Shown here: in pieces, positions 8,608 to 19,400 of the stretch
How positions within the stretch are numbered: position 1 is the stretch's first letter
Layout of the letters: each line of letters begins with the position of its first letter
Assembly (NCBI RefSeq): GCF_003815875.1
Contig: NZ_CP033924.1
Coordinates: 4,588,001-4,652,000 of the forward strand
Reading direction: 5' to 3'
Length of the DNA: 64,000 bases
From: Chryseobacterium lactis
GTDB lineage: Bacteria > Bacteroidota > Bacteroidia > Flavobacteriales > Weeksellaceae
Notes under the pieces: model-generated
Databases searched by the model: none
Told to the model about the DNA's origin: nothing
What the model saw: the letters and a program-made list of their open reading frames with translations, nothing else
Program-made: the position numbers and the translations under genes

Positions 8608-8615
8608 CAAAATTA
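8608..8615 (-). promoter_or_regulatory. -7 element of the efflux operon
   Basis: The - strand reads TAATTTTG, matching TAnnTTTG, about 28 bases before the ATG at 8580. No good -33 TTG is seen upstream; activation by the divergent AraC-type protein could compensate. Confidence 0.45.
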
Positions 8616-8645
8616 TTTCATCGCCAGTAGTGTCATTTTATATAA

Positions 8646-8672
8646 TTAGCCTAATTTTTGTCTATTTTAGCC
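8646..8672 (+). promoter_or_regulatory. 21-bp-spaced direct repeat TTAGCC, probable AraC-protein site
   Basis: TTAGCC occurs at 8646-8651 and 8667-8672, exactly 21 bases apart (two helical turns). AraC-family proteins carry two HTH motifs and typically contact half-sites about two turns apart. The pair lies between the efflux operon and the AraC-type gene; the second half-site is immediately before the regulator's ATG at 8675. Confidence 0.5.
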
Positions 8673-8674
8673 AA

Positions 8675-9457
8675 ATGAATTTCTTACAGGAGCTTAACAG
8701 GATTGTGGATCAGTATGATGATTCCATTTTGGTAATGCGACAGCAGACGGAACAACGGCTGCCGGCACACCAGCACAAGAAGGGACAGCTGCTTTTAGTA
8801 TTTGGAGGTATCGCGTACTTGCAAACTCATGAAAGAGATTATTACATTCCTTCCAATCATTATATATGGATTCCTCAAAATTATCCTCATAATCTGCTGT
8901 ATAATGCTCAGGATTTACACATTATTAATATCTATTTCCCGCAAGGTAGCGGAGACGAATTTTATACTCAATTGGGAATATATCCGGTAAGCAAACTCCT
9001 TTCGGAGATGCTTGTTTTCAGTGAAAAATGGCAGGGTAATTATTTTGAAGGAGAATGGGAATATGAATTTCTACACACCTTACAAACGCTCCTATCAAAA
9101 GAAAAACTGAAAAAATTCTCGATTCAGCTTCCCACCACAGAGGATGAAAGACTGAACAGCATTACTGCCGATTTACGAAAAAGAATCAGTGAGCCTCTTA
9201 CTCTCGAGGATACGGCCAGTAAATTCGGTATGAGTGTTCGGAGTCTGACAAGGCTATTTCAAACGAAACTGCATATCTCTTTTGTTCAATATATAAAAAT
9301 GCTTCGTGTGATCCGGGCCATGGAACTCATGAAAGACACTCATCTTACGGTTACAGAACTGGCTTATGAAGTGGGATACTCAAACATATCAGCCTTTAGC
9401 AATACTTTTTTCCAGCTTACCAATATGAGGCCCAGTGAGTTTAAAGCAATGTTATAA
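8675..9457 (+). CDS. AraC-family transcriptional regulator
   Basis: The 260-aa protein starts at the ATG at 8675 (MNFLQELNRIVDQYDD); an upstream in-frame ATG at 8630 would read through the probable operator. Residues about 1-130 form a cupin-like sensor domain with the HQHKKGQLLLVF strand and the IPSNHYIWIPQNYPHNL turn. Residues about 160-258 are the two-HTH AraC domain: LTLEDTASKFGMSVRSLTRLFQ and LTVTELAYEVGYSNISAFSNTF, ending RPSEFK. It is divergent from the pump operon, so it most likely controls it and itself. Confidence 0.92.
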   Translation: MNFLQELNRIVDQYDDSILVMRQQTEQRLPAHQHKKGQLLLVFGGIAYLQTHERDYYIPSNHYIWIPQNYPHNLLYNAQDLHIINIYFPQGSGDEFYTQLGIYPVSKLLSEMLVFSEKWQGNYFEGEWEYEFLHTLQTLLSKEKLKKFSIQLPTTEDERLNSITADLRKRISEPLTLEDTASKFGMSVRSLTRLFQTKLHISFVQYIKMLRVIRAMELMKDTHLTVTELAYEVGYSNISAFSNTFFQLTNMRPSEFKAML

Positions 9458-9488
9458 AAAATGAGGTATTTTATTTTGAGTATTTCTA

Positions 9489-11288
9489 TCAATTTCCAAA
9501 ATTCACAAAATGCGGAATATCGGTTCCAAAATTATTTATCGGTAAAAGGTTATTACGGTTGCTGTTGAAATCAAAAACCGAATTATTATCAAAAGGAACA
9601 CGAGGATAATACATAAAAGAGATTTGAATTCTGTTGAAAACCAGAAACGGATTATTAATCAAAACCCCGATTCCTATTTTTGTGTTTACTTTTGTTTTCA
9701 GAAGGGTATCATTCGGCATTCCTAACCAGCCGACAGCTGCAGTTAAATAGGGGCTAAAATGGAAATTTTTCCAGGTTTTATTGATGAACATCTGGAGCTG
9801 GTATCTTAAAACCAGCTTTTTCGTTCCGATATAATCTGAATTGTATACAGGAAATTCATCAGGCGAAGTAAGCGTAATTCTGTCTTTATAAGAATAATTA
9901 TGCTGTGGATTTCCCAATGCCAGAGTTGGTGAAAAGAAGTGTCTTACTTTTGCAAATTTCCAATCCATAAGTGGGGTAAAATAGGTTCCATCCAGGCGGA
10001 AAGACTCCCGGTTTTGTTCGTCTTCGTTAAAAAACCTTCCAAACTGGGCTTTCACAGTAAAATATCCAAGCCTTGTAAAATCGCCGTAAGATGCAGAAAT
10101 GCCCACATACGGCTTCACATCACCGCTTCTGGACAAGCCTCCGGCAGTAAGATTTACTGAGTTACCATAGGCAATATCTTCAGGTAAATCATATTGAAAA
10201 ATGTTTCTCTGAACCGAGAAGTTTCTGCGGATAAACCCGACAGACATCAGAAAACTGTTGTAAGATTTAAAATATTGATATTGATCGATACCTGGACTGT
10301 CTTTGTACTGATAATTCTGAAATCTTCCGATGATCGCAATATTGCTGGAGACCTTTTCAGTAGGATCTGATGAAATGGGAATCTGATAACCACCCCACAA
10401 ATCCTGGTTGTACACTTTAATCTGAACTTCCGGGTAAGTGGTGTCCGTTCCTATCGGAAGTAAAACATTCCGCATAAAGTATTCAAATGTAAAACCTCCC
10501 GCCCATTTTGTTAACGGTGAGAAGAAGTCTCTTCTGACATTGAAATTGATTCTTTCATTTCTAAAAAAATCTCTTTCCCCAAGAATCTGAGCATTGATGT
10601 AAGAACCAAAAAGATTGTAAGCGGTATAGCTTCCCAAAAGGTAATTTTGCTTCTCTTTGGAGTCATTTCGGTACAGGAAATCAAAAGTGTGACCTAACCC
10701 CAGTACATTTTCTTCGGTAACTCCCAAACCAATTTTACTTCCTGAGTAACTTACCCTCGGTTTTAAACTCCAGGAATCAAGCACTCTTACTACGACGTCG
10801 ATAGAATCTTTGTCAGAGCTACTTTCTTCAACGCCAATATTGACTCTGTTGACAAATGGCATCGCTCTGAGCAGACGTTCTGATTCGTATAGCTTCTGAG
10901 CATTATATTCTTCGCCTTCTTTAAAGAGCAAATAATTATCAACCGTAGAAACTCTTGTTGTAGAATGAAGATGATCCGTCAGCCAGTCATACCATTTAAT
11001 CCTTTCTTTATTGTCTTTGGAACCATAACCAAAAGGGTCAATGGCTTCAACCCTTATCTTTCTGATGTATTTTTTGTTATAGGTCTCCTGGGCCAGCTTT
11101 TCAGTCCTGGACTTTACAGACGTAGAATCCGCCTCCCTACGGAATATGAGGCGATGAATGAATTTGGTTACCTTTCTTTTATCTGAAAATTCTTCTATTT
11201 TATAATACAGCGAGTCTTTTTTTTCCTGTGCATGCAAAGAGAAAAACGTGCTAAAAATGAAAATTAAAATTGCAATCGATCTAGTCAT
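9489..11288 (-). CDS. BamA/TamA-like POTRA-barrel outer-membrane protein
   Basis: The 599-aa protein has a Sec signal peptide (MTRSIAILIFIFSTFFSLHA). Residues about 75-170 look like a POTRA-type unit: IRKIRVEAIDPFGYG, LFKEGEEYNAQKLYESERLLR and a VVVRVLDSWSL strand, i.e. the 'F..G..Y....l..se..Lr' pattern of the Omp85 superfamily. The remainder is beta-strand-rich with frequent aromatic residues and ends in a barrel-like segment with a final FVNFGN. Omp85 proteins insert or translocate proteins at the outer membrane. With only about one POTRA it is a short accessory member rather than BamA itself. No operon partner is adjacent. Confidence 0.75.
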   Translation of the reverse strand: MTRSIAILIFIFSTFFSLHAQEKKDSLYYKIEEFSDKRKVTKFIHRLIFRREADSTSVKSRTEKLAQETYNKKYIRKIRVEAIDPFGYGSKDNKERIKWYDWLTDHLHSTTRVSTVDNYLLFKEGEEYNAQKLYESERLLRAMPFVNRVNIGVEESSSDKDSIDVVVRVLDSWSLKPRVSYSGSKIGLGVTEENVLGLGHTFDFLYRNDSKEKQNYLLGSYTAYNLFGSYINAQILGERDFFRNERINFNVRRDFFSPLTKWAGGFTFEYFMRNVLLPIGTDTTYPEVQIKVYNQDLWGGYQIPISSDPTEKVSSNIAIIGRFQNYQYKDSPGIDQYQYFKSYNSFLMSVGFIRRNFSVQRNIFQYDLPEDIAYGNSVNLTAGGLSRSGDVKPYVGISASYGDFTRLGYFTVKAQFGRFFNEDEQNRESFRLDGTYFTPLMDWKFAKVRHFFSPTLALGNPQHNYSYKDRITLTSPDEFPVYNSDYIGTKKLVLRYQLQMFINKTWKNFHFSPYLTAAVGWLGMPNDTLLKTKVNTKIGIGVLINNPFLVFNRIQISFMYYPRVPFDNNSVFDFNSNRNNLLPINNFGTDIPHFVNFGN

Positions 11289-11672
11289 TAGTCATCAAAA
11301 TTCAAAAGAGATTATCATATCAATTTATACGCCAATTGAGATTAAAAATAGGCTAATATCCTGAATTATCCAATGCCGGAACGGCTTTCTTTTGATTATT
11401 TGAACTTTTGTGGTACAAACCGATGATATGTTTTAAAAAAACGCCCCATAAAATGGTATTCAAATCAAATGACTTTTTTGAATCAAATAAAATTTATCAA
11501 AATATGATGAATTATAAATATTTTTTTACTTTTCAAATCGACTATAATTCGTTCATTTTACAAAAAAGACTACTATTTTTAACAAAATTAACCGAAATTA
11601 TTCGCGTATAATTTAACGTTAATCCCAATTAATTGATATATTATCAATATTACAGTTCAAATCTTACCACCT

Positions 11673-11720
11673 TGGAATGCCCTATATAAAGCAAATACAA
11701 CAAGGTGTAGTATGTAAGTA
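11673..11720 (+). repeat. Upstream box shared with the second protease gene
   Basis: This segment aligns with 27573-27621: both read TGG-ATG-..-CTAT-..-GCA-..-AAC-..-TGTAG-..-GTAAGTA in order with similar spacing. In each case it lies about 60-100 bases upstream of a TACATTTG element. It may be a regulator site or residue of a gene duplication. Confidence 0.5.
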
Positions 11721-11777
11721 GATGCAAGTATAATTTAATTTACAAGAAAAATAAAAGTAAAAAATAACTTTTTATAA

Positions 11778-11785
11778 TACATTTG
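11778..11785 (+). promoter_or_regulatory. -7 element upstream of first protease gene
   Basis: TACATTTG exactly matches TAnnTTTG and is also present in the same relative position before the paralogue (27680-27687). It implies a leader of about 250 bases before the ATG at 12040. Confidence 0.5.
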
Positions 11786-12039
11786 ATTGTTAACAAGATC
11801 ATAAAATATTACTAAACTGAAATACTTTAAGATTATGAAAAAAATTAACGATTTTGTTTTCTGATCTTAATTTTTACTCTTTTCAACTTGCTGTTTAGAA
11901 AATGTTCTCGTTATGATCTTGTGATATTAAAAAAACCTGATGCTATTTTTTGCAATGTGAACTATCAACACTAACAAGTGCATCAAAACACCTCAGACAC
12001 ATTACACATTTATATTATAACATTAAAACACCACAATTT

Positions 12040-12870
12040 ATGGAATTACACAAAAAAATCTTACTTGGCTCATTCATTTCAATCAGTATGGTATCTTGTA
12101 ATACTACCAATGATACTATCAGCCCTCCGGAGCAAAAAACCGAATCGTTACAACCGGTACCAGCAGGAGATATTGCTAAAGGTTTCGAAAATACACAAAT
12201 GTGTAAGGATGTTTATCTACCCGGCGAATCCTATATTCCAGGAACGGCCTCAAAAGGAGCTGTTGTTACCAGTAAAAAATGGCCGAACGGAACTGTTCTT
12301 ACAGTACTACTTTCTGGTGGAACTACTAAAGTGCGCAATAAAGTAATGCAATATGCAAAGGAGTGGTCACAGTATGCCAATATTACTTTTAATTTTGTCA
12401 CCAGCGGAACAGCACAGATTCGTGTTACGTTTACGTCCGGTGCCGGCTCTTATTCATATATAGGAAAAGATGCTCTTGGTATTGCTTCTAATAAAGAAAC
12501 TATGAACTTCGGCTGGTTTAATGACAACACCAGTGATTCTGAATTCAGCAGAACCACGATCCATGAATTCGGGCATGCACTAGGGATGATCCATGAGCAC
12601 CAACATCCATTAGCTGCGATCCCATGGGATAAACCAAAAGTGTATGCCTATTACGCAGGTTATCCTAATTATTGGTCTCAGGCTCAGGTTGACAACAATC
12701 TTTTTGCGAAGTACTCAACAACACAAACTCAGTACAGTGCTTACGACAAATTGTCAATTATGCATTATAGCATAAGTTCAGATCTCACCACCAACGGATT
12801 CAGTGTTGGAAATAATACGGTTTTATCGGCTACAGATAAGCAGTTTATCGGGACAGTGTATCCAAAATAA
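12040..12870 (+). CDS. Astacin-like (M12-type) metalloprotease lipoprotein
   Basis: The 276-aa protein starts at the ATG at 12040; a longer in-frame start at 11950 would place 30 residues before the signal peptide. A lipoprotein signal ends at C20 (ISISMVSC). The zinc-protease signature HEFGHALGMIHEH spans residues 175-187, giving ligands H175, H179 and H185 and catalytic E176; a Met-turn (SIMHYS) follows. The sequence after the lipobox (MCKDVYLPGESYIPG...) is shared with the paralogue at 28043. It is predicted to be anchored in the outer membrane and to degrade external or periplasmic proteins; substrate unknown. A hairpin terminator follows. The gene has a long leader. Confidence 0.9.
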   Translation: MELHKKILLGSFISISMVSCNTTNDTISPPEQKTESLQPVPAGDIAKGFENTQMCKDVYLPGESYIPGTASKGAVVTSKKWPNGTVLTVLLSGGTTKVRNKVMQYAKEWSQYANITFNFVTSGTAQIRVTFTSGAGSYSYIGKDALGIASNKETMNFGWFNDNTSDSEFSRTTIHEFGHALGMIHEHQHPLAAIPWDKPKVYAYYAGYPNYWSQAQVDNNLFAKYSTTQTQYSAYDKLSIMHYSISSDLTTNGFSVGNNTVLSATDKQFIGTVYPK

Positions 12871-12892
12871 GAATATCGGTTTAGCAAAATAT

Positions 12893-12925
12893 TTGTCTAC
12901 CTTGTATACACAGGGTAGGCTTTTG
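12893..12925 (+). terminator. Terminator of first protease gene
   Basis: A hairpin with arms CTACCTTG and CAGGGTAG (one wobble pair) is followed by TTTTGTATTT. The second protease gene ends in a closely similar hairpin at 28901. Confidence 0.65.
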
Positions 12926-13053
12926 TATTTGTATAATTATATATAGAGATTGTAATTGAAGAGATCACTTTGCGGTTTTAAAATCATCCATAAACCATTT
13001 GCTGCTAAAAAAATTAAAGACGTTTTTTATAAAAATGAGTAAATTTAAGATAA

Positions 13054-13082
13054 AAGCCACTGCAATTGCAGTGGCTTTTTAC
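13054..13082. terminator. Bidirectional intrinsic terminator
   Basis: AGCCACTGC-AATT-GCAGTGGCT is a perfect inverted repeat with A residues before and T residues after, so it can end transcripts from both the protease side and the RHS operon side. Confidence 0.75.
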
Positions 13083-13144
13083 TTTCACACGATGTGATCG
13101 TGCGTGGTATAGGTGGATAATTTTAAAAAAAATTTACACAAAAG

Positions 13145-13492
13145 CTATTGATTATCGAGACCAAATTTATCTTCATAATTAAATTTTTCAAATTTATCAG
13201 AATTTTTTATAATTACTTCTAAAGAACCTTTTGGCTTTATTATTGAGTCCCCAACCACAATCTTATCCCACCAATCTCTATAAACCACAATACTATCTTT
13301 ATTTCCATACACTACGAATGCTATATTGTGATTATCATAATTAATGTATTTTTTGCTAACTATTGATTTTATTTCCTTTTCTCTCACTTCATCTAGAAAA
13401 CTACCTTTGTTTTTTGATGGGAATATAAGATTGTATAAAAATACCATCACAATAACAATTAGCATTATTAATAAATTCTTGTTTCTACTCAT
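13145..13492 (-). CDS. Small membrane-anchored protein directly downstream of the RHS gene; immunity candidate
   Basis: The 115-aa protein has a basic start, one hydrophobic segment (about residues 7-25) and a soluble remainder rich in beta-type strands (IAFVVYGNKDSIVVYRDWW, IVVGDSIIKPKGSLEVIIKN). Its ATG shares one base with the RHS stop (TAATG), so translation is probably coupled. I recognise no named family. Genes in this position after polymorphic RHS toxins usually encode cognate immunity proteins, and a single-span membrane protein would suit a toxin acting at or near a membrane. It could instead be a folding or export accessory. No lipobox or cleavable signal is clear. Confidence 0.7.
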   Translation of the reverse strand: MSRNKNLLIMLIVIVMVFLYNLIFPSKNKGSFLDEVREKEIKSIVSKKYINYDNHNIAFVVYGNKDSIVVYRDWWDKIVVGDSIIKPKGSLEVIIKNSDKFEKFNYEDKFGLDNQ

Positions 13493-16400
13493 TATTTCAA
13501 AATACTTTTAGCGTCTTTAACAACATCTTTAACAAATCTAGTCTGAGTTCTCGAAAATGAAACTCCAAATGCTGGTTTGGATAAACCGTATGAAAATCCA
13601 AAAGTAGTATACCCACCAGGGTATGCACCCCACTCCTGGCCACGTGAAATGTCCAAGCCATTAGCTTTTTGAGTCAACGATGATCCTCCCCATGAAAAGC
13701 CACCTCCAAAACCAGTAGTAAAACTATTTCCAAATCCTTTAAAGTCACTAACCTTAAATAAAGTTTCTGGATTCGTAGATTTTATTGTATTAAAATCAGC
13801 AGAAAGACCACTACCGTTTGACACAGAAAAGCCATAAGAGTAATAGAAACTTCCTCCAAAAACTCCACCATAAGAATCTGCTACATAACCAAGACTTCCC
13901 GTAACTCCTACAGGCCCCGCTATTTGATGTGTATATGAAACCTGAGCTGCCAGACCACTTACACTTGTTTGGGAAGTTGTAATCGTACCACCCGAAACCA
14001 TTCTCATAGATCTTCCTCCTTCTGCATGATCAAGTGTAATTTTCCCATCTCCTGTTCTTTCTGTGGCAGAACCATTCGCATGCAAATAATACATTCTGTC
14101 AGATCCATCTCCATGAGCTCCAATACTTTCACTTTTGCCTATATGTCTGTAGCCATTAATTTCCTTTGTTGTATCCTTCCATTCATAATTACCCGTACTA
14201 TTATTTTGGTACCAATCAGGAGGTCTACTGGCGTTCTCAGCAATCATACCAGTTGGATCGACATATTTCACTGGATTATCAAATGTATAAACATATGGTG
14301 ACCAACTCGGCATCTTCTCTCCCAACGGATCTACCCCATACCAAATACTCAATCTCGGGTTATAATACCTTGCTCCATAATAATACAGTCCTGTATCCTC
14401 ATCTAATTCTTTTCCGTTAAATTTGTATGGATTGTTATATGATCCGTCCATCTGCTCTAACATTGTTTCTCCGAAAGGTAAATTTAAGAAAAATTGCGTT
14501 GTCTCTCCATTAGAATTAGTAACAAAGTTTGCTGTTCCCAAATGATCTCCATGCAGATAGTATAAACCTGTGTGTTGATACACTTCTCTAAGCTCAACCG
14601 ATACGTTTCCTCCTAAATCTGTTTTTTCCAGATATTTTTTAAAATCTGCTTCTGCATTCGTTTTCTTTTCAGGTTTATCTTCAGCTGTCCTGCTAGTGTA
14701 TAAAACAGATGGATCTTCAAATCTTCTGGTGTCATCCATTAATCTGCTTGCAAATCTTTTTGAGCCGTCAAAATAATGCTTCGTATACTGACCTGAAGAA
14801 CTCACAGTTATATATGGATTCGGATACAACTTATAATCAATCAGTCTTAAGTCATCAATAAGTACCGGCGATCCGTTTTGGTACAGTTGTGCAGGAACTT
14901 CCAATCCGTATTTAACGGCTCTTTCTCCTGCGTCATCGTAAGTATAATACTGGAAAACTCCTGTATTATCATTATAGAATGCTTTCATACGATCCTGCTC
15001 ATCCCAGAACATTTTTCTTGTTCCATTCTGATCACTATGTGCGACTACATTTCCATTGAAATCATATTCAAATACTTCATTATTCCCGGTTGAACTATCA
15101 TCTACACTCTGAAGCTTATGAGTGCCATCAATATATTTATATCGATTTTCATAAGTATTTTCCGATACAACCACCTGATCTCTTTCATGGTGTTGTCTTT
15201 TTCCTGTAATACCACCTACATCATTATAATGCATTTCAAGCTCATAGGTTGACTGGGCAAAATTAGAAGTAGGTATAGGTTGATTTTCACCATCTAAAAT
15301 GATTTTCCTCGTACCTGTTCCAACCAACCTGTTCAACGTATCATACCCGAATTCAAAATCAAAGGCTCCGCCCATTCCATTTCCCTGAGGGTTTGCAATA
15401 TTGGTAACTTTGATGATATTTGAATACTCATCATATTTGTATCTATTCTGCAACATTGAAGATGATGGAGCGTTTAAGTTATAATAATCCAGTCTTCTAT
15501 CAGTAGAGTTGTATCCATATGACTGAGAAGTTCCGTTACCGTAAGTAATTCCTAAACGCTGATCGAAATAATCGTAGTTCGCATTGTTTATATAGATTTC
15601 TCCATTATTATTATCCACTGATTTAAGCATTCCTCCTTTATCATAGTGATAGGAAACAACTTCATTATCCGGGTACTTGATTTTCGTAATACGGTTCCAA
15701 CTGTCATAGTTAAACGAGGTTTTAAAATACATTTCAGGTATATGATATCCTCTGATTACTCTTACTTCTGAAAGTACCTCACCCATTCTTCCATAGGTAT
15801 ATTTTGTGCTTCCCGATCCTTCATCTTTTATACGAAGTTTCCCTGCATTATTCCCCGGTGTTGAAGGATAATATTCGTAAGAAACATTGTTTGGATTAGG
15901 ATCTCCTGATGGCAAATCTGGCAATACAATCCCTACCAATCTGTTATAATCGTATTTATATTGAATAACATGAGTGCTGATACTAGGATCATTGATCAAA
16001 TTATCTGTTTCTAAGGTTACCAGATTTCCGGAGGGATCATATTCGTACACCATCCTTCCCTTATCAGGATGTATTTGTTTTACCCGTCTTCCGGCAAGAT
16101 CATAAGAATATCTTGTTTTAATTCCTTCAGGATCTCTTACAGACATCAACTCACCAATGGTATTGTATTCAAAGAATGTTGAAAGTGGGGTACTATCCAG
16201 ATAATCATCTTTCTGTACTACTTTTCCTTCTGCATTGGCATAGGTTTCCGATTTTTGATTTGAAATCTCTTGTGTTGTTTTGAAAAGTTCATGATCAATA
16301 CTGTAATTGGTTTTTGTTGTCACACCATCTTGATCTGTAAAGGAAATAATTCTATCCCGGCTATCATAATCACTGGAAGTAGAGGCACTGTTGCTTGCAG

Positions 16401-19400
16401 GGTTTAAAGCCTGATTTGTCACCCCTTCCATTACAGGATTGTGTTGTTTAACCGCTCTTCCAAGATCATCATATACTATCCTTCCTGATACTGCTCTTGA
16501 TTCATACCCAGACCATTCAAAATCTTTTTTCGTCTGTACAATTCTTCCCAAGAAGTCGGAATAGGTATCTGTCATAATGGTATTTCCTGAGCTGGCATAT
16601 TGAGGGTCGTAGTTGGAAGTAGAAGCTCTGTACAGTTTTATAGCAGAATCACTATTCGCAATGTCAGCATGATCAAACCAGTATTTGTATTTCACCGTAG
16701 GAACAGTAGCACCATTTGCAATTTCATTTGGCCCCATGATTGTTCTTGTTCTTCCGAAACCGTCATATGTAAATACCATAGCATTTCCTCCTGTATCTAC
16801 TTTTCTCGTTACTACATCGAAAAGAGGATTATATGTTGCAGAGGATTTAATAGTGAAAACATCTTTTACTTCCACAACATATTTACCTGTTACCGCATCA
16901 TCATAGGTATAATTAACTGAATACCGCTGTGGACCGTTTACATTGCTATTTTCCGGATAAGTAACTTTTATAATGTTTCCGGCAGTATTGTATTGAATAT
17001 CCGTAGGGGTATCAACAGATCCATCAAACATGTTGTATCTTCCTACATCTCCGTTGCTCAGATTAATATTTTCTGCACTTCTTCTTCTCAGCAATTGTGA
17101 GTTGGTTGTTCCTTCATATACCTCAACAAGTGTAGGTATGCCAATAATATTATTGTCAGCGGCCTGATATGTTATTCTTGTATTATAAGATGTCGACGGG
17201 CTGGTATACTGATATTTTTCAACAAGACCTTTTGTGGTATATGTAAATTTATCTTTGGTAACAATACTTCCTCCGGATTCATAAGCTGTTTTTACTTTTT
17301 CATCCAGTAATGCAATCGCCATCTTTCTGCCTTCTCTACCTCCGCTGTCATAGTCAAAAGGTAAATCGGAATTCAGATTGATCAGTGTAGTATTGTACAT
17401 AAATTTTCTCAATTTATAATTATACTTCACATCAGATAAGTAGCTCCCATTCCCGCTTTGTACCGTACTTTGCTTAATTAATCCATTTAACAAATACGTA
17501 TTGTTAAAATATAAATCGGTAGAAACCCTTTCTGATGAACCATTATTGATTTCCTTTTTAATAACAGTATCAAAACCGAAATCTTCTCTCTCCCTTCTGT
17601 CATACTTTCTGTTTCGGAACTCATATCTGGTTTCCATTTTAGTTCCGCTCTCCTCTGTATAACTTTTTGAAAATGCATCCGGATCCCATACACTGATATC
17701 TTTTACGATTAACTTAGCATGTGGATTATCATAATTCGCTCTTGTGATCTGATAGTCCATTACATAGGTTCCTTTTGAGAAACTATTGGTAATTGATTTT
17801 AATTTGTTTGTTCTTCCTATTTGTGAATAGTTGACGATAAATCCACTGTTTGTATCCTGAACTAAGTCTGTAAATCCGTCACCATTCATATCTCTGAATG
17901 TTTTTCTTGTTTCACTAACGTTCATTCCCAGATTCACATTGGCTCCGCCCCCAGCTTTAATCCAGAGAATCAATATAACAACAGGAGGTATCAGCGTAAT
18001 AGGCCCCATATTGAACATAAAGCTTCCTCCGAAAGAGAATGATCCGTTATATGATTTTGTTTCGTCAGAGAAATCAATATTTCCACCGCTTTTTAGCAGA
18101 GGTACTCCTGTGTCAAATTTATTTCCAAGATTGTATCTTACTGTAGTAGTTGCCAGATTATCATTAACTTGTAACAGATCAATTAATCCGTCTCCGTTTA
18201 CATCTTCATATACTACATCTGCCGATCCTATTGAAGAAGAAGCGCTTACTCCAGCACTGATTCCAAATCCAAAACTGGAAAGAGCTCCCAGGTTGGCCGA
18301 AGAACCAAGCCCTCCACCTAAAGAGATACTGGTACTCCCTTTTGGGTGAGAGCGATACGTAAGTATGTTTTCATAAGCTGCAGCTGAACCTACGCTTTTA
18401 CCTAAATTCAAAGCCACTCTCATATAAGGTGTATGTCCTCCGGTCACTCTGTCGGGAAGTCCATCTCCGTTAATATCCATCCAGAAACTTCCTCCGGCAT
18501 CGTATGAGTCATAATACTGATTAAGGTTGGCACTTACTGATGCACTTCCGGACCATGGAATTCCGGTATCAGGCTGAGTGGACGTTCCATTACGGCCATG
18601 CGCTCCGATTCTTCCCGTTACTGAGAATGCATTATAAGAGAATCCGGCAGAATTATTTTTTTGGTAACTTAGAGACTGAGTCGGCTCTCCATAGGAATTA
18701 GCCTTGATATCTTCCAAACTTCCTGTAGCGTTGGTAAATTGCATGGATCTTGGATATACTATATCAGGATACCCATCTCCATTCATATCCGAAAACGTCT
18801 GATTTTCCACACTGTAATCAAGATCTGTGATAGAATTCCCTCCACTTACAGGGCCTAAACTTCCACCCTGGGTTTTATTTCTTGCCCTGCTTCTTTGATC
18901 TTTGTCGATAGCCCTCATGGTAGTATCTACAGAAAGCTGACCTGAAACATATGTTGTAGGGATTGGCGCTGGTACAGTAGGAACCGGATCAGTAAAATAA
19001 CTTACATTATCGTTAGTACTGAAACCTCCTCCTGACGAATATTGGTTGGGTGCTAAACCTGCCCAAACTCCCATTTTGAATTTGCCAACCTTTGTAAACA
19101 CCGGCTTCATTAACAATATATTGGATGATATTGCATTATTACCGGCATTAGGGTTTGGTGTTTCATTTAAAATACAATTCACCAATGCATCATGATTATT
19201 GGCAATATTTGGATTTTGGCATGCCGGATACGTATTCTGATTCGCAATTGGTGTAGCAAAATCTCCATAATTAATAGGCCACCCATACAGATAGTCTGAA
19301 AGGCTTCCTGCTTTGTACACAAATTGTCCCCAATTGTTAAAAAAGAACGATTTTGAATTGTACATTGCAGTATTTACAGCTGTTGCAGTGGTATTACCGT

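Larger units (their letters stand above)
11289..12039. other. Gene-free upstream and leader region of the first astacin-like gene
   Basis: About 750 bases of very AT-rich sequence separate the POTRA-barrel gene from the protease gene. The distal part (11289-11660) shows nothing I can support. The proximal part holds a block shared with the second protease gene (11673-11720), a -7 element and a roughly 250-base probable leader. Confidence 0.6.

Noticed and set aside
11408..11611. 67-codon open frame in the AT-rich gap before the first protease gene
   Set aside because: The translation is low-complexity (Lys, Phe, Ile, Tyr, Asn) with no motif or ribosome-binding context. It lies upstream of a shared regulatory block and looks like a chance frame in AT-rich DNA.
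13035..13097. 20-codon frame with a signal-peptide-like composition
   Set aside because: It coincides with the perfect terminator palindrome at 13054-13082, which explains the hydrophobic residues.
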